From NCBI RefSeq assembly GCF_008326345.1, contig NZ_BJEN01000001.1, positions 620,001 through 684,000 on the forward strand: a stretch of DNA of 64,000 nt, written 5' to 3'. Every line of letters begins with the position of its first letter. The stretch's first letter is position 1. This document shows, piece after piece, positions 58,392-64,000 of the stretch. A model generated the notes under the pieces. The model did not search any database. It saw only the letters and a list, made by a program, of their open reading frames with translations, and had not been told where the DNA came from. This DNA is from Cutibacterium modestum (GTDB lineage Bacteria; Actinomycetota; Actinomycetes; Propionibacteriales; Propionibacteriaceae). The translations under genes were made by a program, and so were the position numbers.

Positions 58392-58885
58392 GGCGAAGAA
58401 TCTTTCCAGTCGATGACGGCGGTTGGTACCACGAGGACCGGACGATGCTGGTGGTGGGAGAGGTTGATAGCGATCGATCCACCCACGAATTCTTGAACTC
58501 TCCGTCGCCGATGAGTCCTGGCCCCGACGACAAAGGCTGCTGCATCAATAGCGCGAGCTAAATGGGCCAGTGCACGGTCTGGTCGTCCCGCTAGGTACTC
58601 CAGCCGCCAAGGAACCTCACTATCGCCTAGAGCTGCTTCGATCTCGTCGGTTAGGTGCTGACGGACCCGATTGACGTCATCTCCCATAAAATCGGGGTCG
58701 GCGGAGGCCGAGACGACCGACCCGTCGGCCTTCTCTTCCACGACGTAGCGCCGCTGATCGACATGGGCGAAAACGATTTCGCAGGCCCTGGTCGCCCTCG
58801 CTAAGGACGCAGCCGTCAAAGCCACCAGGCTCGACTGGCCCAGAACGACCGCAACAACGATGGGATGCCCATCAAAGTCGACCAT
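58382..58885 (-). CDS. Universal stress protein (UspA family)
   Basis: 167 residues, one Usp domain. It begins HPIVVAVVLGQSSLVALTAA, has EIVFAHVDQ after the first helix and LEYLAGRPDRALAHLARAID before AAFVVGARTHRRRRVQEFVG, with the ATP-type G-rich motif near GGSIAINLSHHQHRPVLVVP. The arginine-rich stretch replaces the usual shorter G-x-R segment. First gene of a probable usp-crcB-crcB operon. The 263 bases upstream (58886-59148) show no gene. Confidence 0.85.
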   Translation of the reverse strand: MVDFDGHPIVVAVVLGQSSLVALTAASLARATRACEIVFAHVDQRRYVVEEKADGSVVSASADPDFMGDDVNRVRQHLTDEIEAALGDSEVPWRLEYLAGRPDRALAHLARAIDAAAFVVGARTHRRRRVQEFVGGSIAINLSHHQHRPVLVVPTAVIDWKDSSPWQ

Positions 58886-59148
58886 CCGGGAGGGGGTGGC
58901 TGTGGTACTACATGATCGTTCATGGCCGCCCCTCGCATGAGCCGCGCATCTGCAAAGAGTCCATCACAAGCTCGCTCATTCATTGTCGGCGAGGGTAGAC
59001 TCCCACCCACGCATGCCAGGGTAGGAACCATCAGCCAGATCGGCAGTTCGGCATCACGATGCCTGGCGGGATCCATCGCCGTCAAGAACTTTACCAGCCG
59101 GACCTTCTCGGGCTAGGCCGCTTCGGGGGTGGGCCGTACAGGAAAGCG

Positions 59149-59179
59149 ACGACGTCCCCCACAGAATGAGGGACGTCGT
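59149..59179 (-). terminator. Terminator after pyk
   Basis: ACGACGTCCC and GGGACGTCGT form a perfect ten-pair stem around an 11-base loop, beginning 22 bases after the pyk stop in the minus direction. No strong T-run follows. Confidence 0.6.
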
Positions 59180-59201
59180 AACGATTGAGGTATACCCGCG
59201 A

Positions 59202-60635
59202 TCAGTCATTTTCCTTGATACGAAGGATGCGCAGATCGTTGGTCTTACCCGGAATGTCCATCGGGGAACCGGACAACACGACGACGCGGTCACCGACCGG
59301 CACGAAACCCTTGTCACGCAGGTACGCATTAACCCAGCGATACAACTCCTCGGCATTCTTAAACACCGGGGTAACGACGGCGTGAGCACCCCAGACCCAG
59401 GCAAGGGTCTTGGTCGTAGTCTCATCAGAGGTGAAGACGATGAGCGGGGTGCGCGGACGCAGACGGGCGATACGACGGGCGGTGTCACCGGACTTGGTGA
59501 AGGCCACAATGAACTTGGCCTCGGCACGCTCAGCGATCTCAGCAGCTGCCTTCGACATGATGCCGCTGGTGGTGTGCGGATCCCAGTCGATCTTGGCAAT
59601 CTTGTCCAAGCCACGAGCCTCAGTAGACTCCACGATCTTGGCCATGGTGCGGACAGTCTCCCCAGGGAAATCACCAACGCTGGTCTCAGCGGACGTCATG
59701 ACGCCATCAGCGCCGTCGAGGATGGCATTGGCGACATCGGCGGCCTCAGCGCGGGTCGGACGGGGAGCATGGATCATCGACTCAAGCATCTGGGTGGCCA
59801 CGATGACGGGCTTAGCCTGGAGACGAGCCTTCTCGATGATCTGCTTTTGAATCAGCGGAACCTCCTCAAGCGGGCACTCGACAGCCATATCGCCACGGGC
59901 AACCATGACAGCGTCAAAGACGTCAATAATCTCGTCCAGGTTCTCGATAGCCTGCGGCTTCTCGAGCTTGGCGATAACGGGGACGGTACGTCCCTCCTCG
60001 TCCATGATCTCGTGAACACGGTTGATGTCAGAGCCGTGTCGGACGAAGGACAGAGCAACAAGGTCGATGCCGGCCTTAAGAGCCCAACGCAGGTTCTCCT
60101 CGTCCTTTTCAGTGAGGGCGGGAATAGACACGGCAACACCGGGGAGGTTGATGCCCTTGTGGTCACCAACCGGGCCAGCGACGGTGCAGTGACAATTGAC
60201 GTCGCTGCCGCTCACAGAGTCAACCTGGAGGACGGTCTTGCCGTCGTCGATGAGGATGATGTCGCCGGGCTTGCAGTCCTGGGGCAGGCCCTTGAAAGTG
60301 GTGGAGACGCGCTCCTGATTGCCCACAATGTCGTCAGTGGTGATGGTGAACTTGTCACCAATCTTGAGGTCGATCTTGCCGTTCGACTCTCCTTCGGCCT
60401 TCTCGAACAGGCCGGTACGGATCTTCGGGCCCTGGAGGTCGGCCAGGGCTGCCACGTTGAGACCAAGTTCCTTCGAGACCGAGCGGACCAGGTCAAGACG
60501 CTCCTGGTGCTCGGAGTAGTCGCCGTGGCTCATGTTGAGACGGGCGATATTCATGCCAGCCTCCATGAGCTCCTTCATGGCGTCGTGGCTGGCCACAGCG
60601 GGCCCAAGGGTATTCACAATTTTAGCTCTACGCAC
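59202..60635 (-). CDS. pyk: Pyruvate kinase
   Basis: 477 residues from GTG 60635, giving the canonical MRRAKIVNTLGPA start. Motifs: NIARLNMSHGDYSEH, LADLQGPKIRTGLF, SFVRHGSDI, the catalytic IAKLEKPQAIENLDEI and VMVARGDMAVECPLEEVPLI, then ATQMLESMIHAPRPTRAEA. The C-terminal allosteric domain is present (TTSGIMSKAAAEIAERAEA). Final glycolytic step, complementing gap, pgk and tpiA at the other end of the window. A long frame on the opposite strand is a coding shadow. Confidence 0.97.
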   Translation of the reverse strand: MRRAKIVNTLGPAVASHDAMKELMEAGMNIARLNMSHGDYSEHQERLDLVRSVSKELGLNVAALADLQGPKIRTGLFEKAEGESNGKIDLKIGDKFTITTDDIVGNQERVSTTFKGLPQDCKPGDIILIDDGKTVLQVDSVSGSDVNCHCTVAGPVGDHKGINLPGVAVSIPALTEKDEENLRWALKAGIDLVALSFVRHGSDINRVHEIMDEEGRTVPVIAKLEKPQAIENLDEIIDVFDAVMVARGDMAVECPLEEVPLIQKQIIEKARLQAKPVIVATQMLESMIHAPRPTRAEAADVANAILDGADGVMTSAETSVGDFPGETVRTMAKIVESTEARGLDKIAKIDWDPHTTSGIMSKAAAEIAERAEAKFIVAFTKSGDTARRIARLRPRTPLIVFTSDETTTKTLAWVWGAHAVVTPVFKNAEELYRWVNAYLRDKGFVPVGDRVVVLSGSPMDIPGKTNDLRILRIKEND

Positions 60636-60752
60636 ACCTATACGATACCGCCCGAGACAATGCGGACCCGAGTCAGAACCCCAGTCACCATCGGATGTAC
60701 ACCAGACGTTCACCCAGAATGCACAGATGGCCACCGTATGCCGAGCGACTGC

Positions 60753-61673
60753 TCAGATTTGCCTCACCACATCGAGCGCATGCTGGAGATCCGCCGGAAG
60801 ATCAGCATGAAACGTCACCCACTCGCCACTTCCCGGGTGAGCGAAGGACAGCTCGGCAGCGTGCAACCATTGCCTCTCCAAACCCAGCTCCTTCGCAAGC
60901 GCAGGGTCACAACCGTACAGTGGATCCCCACAGCAGGGGTGCTTGACCGCCGCCATGTGCACGCGAATCTGGTGGGTCCGACCGGTTTCAAGATGCACTT
61001 TGAGCAAGGTCGCATGTCGGAAAGCTTCCACCGTCTCATAATGAGTCACCGAGTGACGACCCCCATCAACGATGGCCATCTTCCAATCATGACGATGATC
61101 GCGGCCGATCGGAGCGTCAATGGTGCCTGCGAAAGGGTCGGGATGGCCCTGCACAAGGGCAAGGTAAACCTTGTCAACAGCGCGATCCCGAAATGCCTGC
61201 TTCAACAGGGTATAGGCGTGCTCGCTCTTGGCCACCACCATGAGTCCGGATGTACCAACGTCAAGACGCTGAACGATCCCTTGACGCTCTAGTAGGCCAC
61301 TAGTGGAAATTGCGAATCCAGCTGCCGCGAGATGCTCGACGACGCTTGGCCCCTCCCAGCCCAAGGACGGGTGAGCAGCAACCCCGGCTGGCTTATCGAC
61401 GACAACAATATCCGAGTCGTCATGGACGATCCGCATCCCCTCAACGATCTGCGGGGTTATGGACGGCGTCGAGACTGGATCAGACAGATCGACGTCGAGC
61501 ATCTGACCGGCAGTTACTCGCACCGACGCCCGGGAGACCTGTTGGCCGTCGAGGAAGACCCCGCCCTCTTCAATAAGGTTGCCAATCCGGGAGCGGGATA
61601 CCCCGCTCATGCGAGCGGCAGCGACATCGACCCTTTCCCCGTCAAGACCGTCAGGTACTAACAGGACGCTCAC
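60753..61673 (-). CDS. Large-subunit RNA pseudouridine synthase, RluA/RluD family
   Basis: 306 residues. The N-terminal S4-like domain reads [20 protein letters not shown], then the catalytic domain has [13 protein letters not shown] and the active-site aspartate in [18 protein letters not shown], with [20 protein letters not shown] near the end. It isomerises uridines in 23S rRNA; RluD is the likely specificity but RluA or RluC cannot be excluded. Lies 25 bases after lspA, the common lspA-rluD order. Confidence 0.92.
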   Translation of the reverse strand: MSVLLVPDGLDGERVDVAAARMSGVSRSRIGNLIEEGGVFLDGQQVSRASVRVTAGQMLDVDLSDPVSTPSITPQIVEGMRIVHDDSDIVVVDKPAGVAAHPSLGWEGPSVVEHLAAAGFAISTSGLLERQGIVQRLDVGTSGLMVVAKSEHAYTLLKQAFRDRAVDKVYLALVQGHPDPFAGTIDAPIGRDHRHDWKMAIVDGGRHSVTHYETVEAFRHATLLKVHLETGRTHQIRVHMAAVKHPCCGDPLYGCDPALAKELGLERQWLHAAELSFAHPGSGEWVTFHADLPADLQHALDVVRQI

Positions 61674-61698
61674 ATCTCCTCCTTCTCCTCACAGCTCC

Positions 61699-62223
61699 TT
61701 AGTCGTCCATCCCATGATCAGTCCTGTGGTGCCCGGAGACAGTCGTTAATACGATGAGCACAGCGGTGCAGGTGATGAAAATGTCGGCAACGTTGAATAC
61801 CGCAAAGTGCGGCAAACTGATGAAGTCGACGACATGGCCACGCAGTGGGCCGGGGGCTCGGAAAATCCGATCAGTCAGGTTGCCGCAGATCCCAGCAATG
61901 AGCATGCCGCAAGCAATAAGAGACCAGCGATGACGAGCTCGGGGCACTCCCCATACACATACGGCAACGAGCATGGCGACCGCAAAGAGGCTGATCAACA
62001 CAGTGACCGTTGAGCCCATCGAAAAGGCCGCCCCAGGATTGCGCAACAGGCGCAGTGTGATCAAACCACCGAACCAGCTCGGCGGGTTGTAGGGATCGAG
62101 GTGGGCAACCGCCTCAACTTTCGCCCATTGGTCAAGTCCGTAGCCGAGCACAGCAATGACGACCATGACGAGACGCCAACGCTTCAGCTGCCCCCCGATC
62201 AACACGGTCGAGTCAGAGCTCAC
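61699..62223 (-). CDS. lspA: Lipoprotein signal peptidase II
   Basis: 174 residues from GTG 62223, which overlaps the preceding stop as GTGA. Four membrane helices; the two catalytic aspartates lie in the conserved GGNLTDR-like ICGNLTDRIFR and in FAVFNVADIFITC; LLRNPGAAFSMG is the other family hallmark. It removes signal peptides from the lipoproteins predicted here (HmuT, the Rieske protein, the FecB-like protein). Confidence 0.93.
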   Translation of the reverse strand: MSSDSTVLIGGQLKRWRLVMVVIAVLGYGLDQWAKVEAVAHLDPYNPPSWFGGLITLRLLRNPGAAFSMGSTVTVLISLFAVAMLVAVCVWGVPRARHRWSLIACGMLIAGICGNLTDRIFRAPGPLRGHVVDFISLPHFAVFNVADIFITCTAVLIVLTTVSGHHRTDHGMDD

Positions 62224-62642
62224 CGACGCTCTTGACGTTGCTTGCACTTGACGCACATAGTGGCTCGCGGGAACGCCTGCAGCCGGGCTTTCCCAATCGG
62301 TTCGCCGCAGGATTCGCACGTTCCCCAGGTGCCCTCATCGAGAAGCTGAAGGGCCAGCTTCGACTGGTCGTATACTGCGCGAGCATTACGGGTGACGGAA
62401 ATCTCCTGGTCGCGCTCGAACTGAGAGGAACCGACATCGATGGTGTCCATTCCAGCACCGTCATTCCCCTGCTTCATGAGGTCAGCAAGGTCATCCTCAG
62501 CTTTAGCGAGAGCCGTGCCCATCCTCTGAACATCGGACTCAAGGGTGCCAATGATTTCGCTGACCTCATCGGCCGTCCACGGCTCATCGCCGTCGCGCAC
62601 CGACAAGGATGCGGCAATCGCCTCGACATCATGGTCTGACAT
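62220..62642 (-). CDS. DksA/TraR-type C4 zinc-finger protein
   Basis: 140 residues from ATG 62642, chosen for GGAGAG six bases upstream; earlier in-frame ATGs exist. After an acidic region and helices (ESDVQRMGTALAKAEDDLAD, RNARAVYDQSKLALQLLDEG) comes the zinc finger CESCGEPIGKARLQAFP and CVKCKQRQERR. DksA-like proteins act on RNA polymerase in the secondary channel; whether this one does is untested. Upstream of and coupled to lspA, an arrangement seen in other Actinobacteria. Confidence 0.88.
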   Translation of the reverse strand: MSDHDVEAIAASLSVRDGDEPWTADEVSEIIGTLESDVQRMGTALAKAEDDLADLMKQGNDGAGMDTIDVGSSQFERDQEISVTRNARAVYDQSKLALQLLDEGTWGTCESCGEPIGKARLQAFPRATMCVKCKQRQERR

Positions 62643-62807
62643 GGAACTCTCCATCGTCATGCGGGGATTGCCCCCGGCTTCGTGGTATGTGCCGTTCATA
62701 TCATCACCTACATGGGGGTGACATGAACTGTGGGCTGACATTACACCCATGAAACTCACTCGTCACTCTCGTGGGTGTCGCCCACGTTAACCGCCGTACA
62801 ACAAAAG

Positions 62808-62843
62808 CTCCGTGTTCCCGATCCTTCGACCGAGAGCACGGAG
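62808..62843 (-). terminator. Terminator after the DivIVA gene
   Basis: CTCCGTG and CACGGAG, extended by further pairs, form the stem. Read on the minus strand the hairpin is followed by CTTTTGTTG. It lies 22 bases after the DivIVA stop. Confidence 0.7.
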
Positions 62844-62864
62844 TTCTATGACGTGTGTTTTGTG

Positions 62865-63950
62865 TCAGTTCTGCTGCTGGCCACGTCCGATGAGGGCATC
62901 CAGACGGGGGGTGGAAGAACCCCCGGGAGCAACACGATTCTCAGACTTGAGAAGCTCAGGCAGCTCAGCGGGCTCAAAGACACCCTTATCCAGGTTGTCA
63001 GCCTGAGCACGCAGATGAGCGGTAAGGGCCTCGCGGTAGCTTGCTTCGAACGAACGCAGGTGATCAACGTTGCCCGCGAGGTTATCGCGCTCAGCCTCGA
63101 GCTCACGGAAGAGCTCGGTGCGGCGAGTCTGAGCGTCAGCGTTAACCCTATCGGCGTTGCTCTTGGCGTCAGAAGTCAACTTCTCAGCGTTCACACGGGC
63201 GTTGGACTCGATGCGCTCAGCGCGTGTCTGCGCGTCAACAGTGAGCTCGCGGGCCTTAGCCTCAGCGGCCTGAACCTTACGACCGGCCTCGTCCTCAGCC
63301 TCATGGACAACGCGCTCAGCATCCGCAAGGGCAAGCTCGACCATCCGGACGACAGCCGGGGATGCCTCAGCGCTGGTGGTGACAACGAGCTTTTTGACCC
63401 CATCCTCGGTGCTCACAGACTGCTGCGCAACGGAGGAGGTTCGGCTACGGACAGCGAGGGCCTGGGCGTCACGAAGTTGTGCGCCGAGACGCTCATTCTC
63501 ACTGCGCAGGCGGGCGACCTCAGCCGGGTCAATATTCTGGCCAGGACGCTGTGCAGCACGACGCAGCTCCTCGACTTGGGACAGCAAGGAAGCCTTCTCC
63601 CGCTCCAGCTGGTGGGCGCGATTCTCGGCCTCCCGTTGAGCAGTCTTGGCACGATCGGCTTCGCCGGAATCAACCGAGCGATCATTCCGCTGGGAGCGAA
63701 GTGTCTCAACTTGAGCACGCAAATGCTCGTTCTCGTTGATGAGATCCTGATCGGGCTTCTGTTCTCCCGGCTCACCCGACTTGAGAGCCTCGACCTGGGC
63801 CTTGAGACGCTCATTCTCATCGGTGAGGGTCATGAACGCCGCCTCAACCTTGTCGACGAAGTCGTCGACCTCAATGGCGCGGTAGCCCTCTCCGGGGCGT
63901 TTGACCATCGGGAAACGAACCTTACGCACCTCTTCGAGGGTCAGCGTCAT
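62865..63950 (-). CDS. DivIVA-domain protein (Wag31-like)
   Basis: 361 residues from ATG 63950 with GGAG just upstream. The N-terminal DivIVA motif is LEEVRKVRFPMVKRPGEGYR followed by AIEVDDFVDKVEAAF, then long coiled coils (DENERLKAQVEALKSG, EREKASLLSQVEELRRAAQR, EAEDEAGRKVQAAEAKAREL). Such proteins gather at curved membranes and steer polar growth and division in Actinobacteria. The lengthened central coiled coil is longer than that of typical Wag31. Start choice puts the motif at the very N-terminus, as in the family. Confidence 0.9.
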   Translation of the reverse strand: MTLTLEEVRKVRFPMVKRPGEGYRAIEVDDFVDKVEAAFMTLTDENERLKAQVEALKSGEPGEQKPDQDLINENEHLRAQVETLRSQRNDRSVDSGEADRAKTAQREAENRAHQLEREKASLLSQVEELRRAAQRPGQNIDPAEVARLRSENERLGAQLRDAQALAVRSRTSSVAQQSVSTEDGVKKLVVTTSAEASPAVVRMVELALADAERVVHEAEDEAGRKVQAAEAKARELTVDAQTRAERIESNARVNAEKLTSDAKSNADRVNADAQTRRTELFRELEAERDNLAGNVDHLRSFEASYREALTAHLRAQADNLDKGVFEPAELPELLKSENRVAPGGSSTPRLDALIGRGQQQN

Positions 63951-64000
63951 TGTGCACTCCAAGATGTCGGGAACAGTCAAGACCCGTGAGGCGGACCGAG

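Noticed and set aside
59166-61292. 708-codon open frame on the plus strand
   Set aside because: It lies antisense to pyk and the pseudouridine synthase, both with clear motifs; its low-complexity translation is a GC-rich coding shadow.
62775-63989. 404-codon open frame on the plus strand
   Set aside because: Antisense to the DivIVA gene; leucine/serine-rich translation with no family features.

Overview
The window looks like a chromosomal segment of a GC-rich actinobacterium of the Propionibacteriaceae, most likely Cutibacterium (C. acnes or a close relative). The support is RbpA, WhiA, a DivIVA/Wag31-type protein, PdtaR-like ANTAR regulation, a mycothiol-dependent isomerase-family protein, corynebacterial-type HtaA/HmuTUV haem uptake, and the actinobacterial order polA / rpsA / coaE / uvrB / uvrA / uvrC / rapZ / yvcK / whiA / gap / pgk / tpiA / secG. 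The assignment comes from recognising protein families; no database search was run.

Layout. 1-8.9 kb is a minus-strand core block: rbpA (cut by the window edge), secG, tpiA, pgk, gap, whiA, yvcK, rapZ, uvrC. 9-20.3 kb holds a pirin remnant, an unrecognised 525-residue membrane protein, a histidine phosphatase plus Rieske lipoprotein pair, uvrA, a mycothiol-isomerase-like protein, an MBL-fold hydrolase, TerC and uvrB. 20.4-36.4 kb is accessory DNA lying between uvrB and coaE. It has a decayed lactococcin-972-type bacteriocin module, a 272-bp exact copy of part of a downstream ABC transporter gene, and a plus-strand cluster of FecBCD-type transporter, CobN/BchH-like chelatase, lipoprotein, ChlD-like and ChlI-like subunits. 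It ends with a broken minus-strand HtaA haem-binding surface protein. 36.9-45.6 kb has coaE preceded on the minus strand by htaA2-hmuTUV and two CydDC-like ABC half-transporters, under a strong DtxR/IdeR-type iron box. 45.7-51.3 kb has rpsA, a sortase that could anchor the LPXTG HtaA proteins, and a frameshifted FAD/4Fe-4S D-lactate dehydrogenase-type gene. 51.5-53.5 kb is a gene graveyard: an alpha/beta hydrolase followed by a Baeyer-Villiger-type monooxygenase. 53.5-64 kb is again mostly core: polA, thioesterase, pdtaR, tRNA-Leu(CAA), a crcB pair, usp, pyk, rluD-family, lspA, a DksA/TraR-type zinc-finger protein, divIVA.

How the parts fit. The left core block joins glycolysis (gap-pgk-tpiA, with pyk at the right) to cell-envelope and metabolic regulators and the whole UvrABC excision system. 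The accessory region is largely about tetrapyrroles and iron: HtaA proteins on the wall, HmuTUV across the membrane, an iron box controlling them, and a second FecBCD-type importer joined to a three-subunit AAA+ metal chelatase. This tetrapyrrole import plus chelation cluster is the most intriguing system here. In this sequence all three chelatase subunits carry single-base frameshifts, mostly at homopolymer runs. Similar one-base lesions hit htaA1, the bacteriocin membrane gene and the D-lactate dehydrogenase gene, while every core gene reads through intact. That pattern means either strain-specific decay or phase-variable tracts, or homopolymer sequencing error; raw reads or related genomes would decide.
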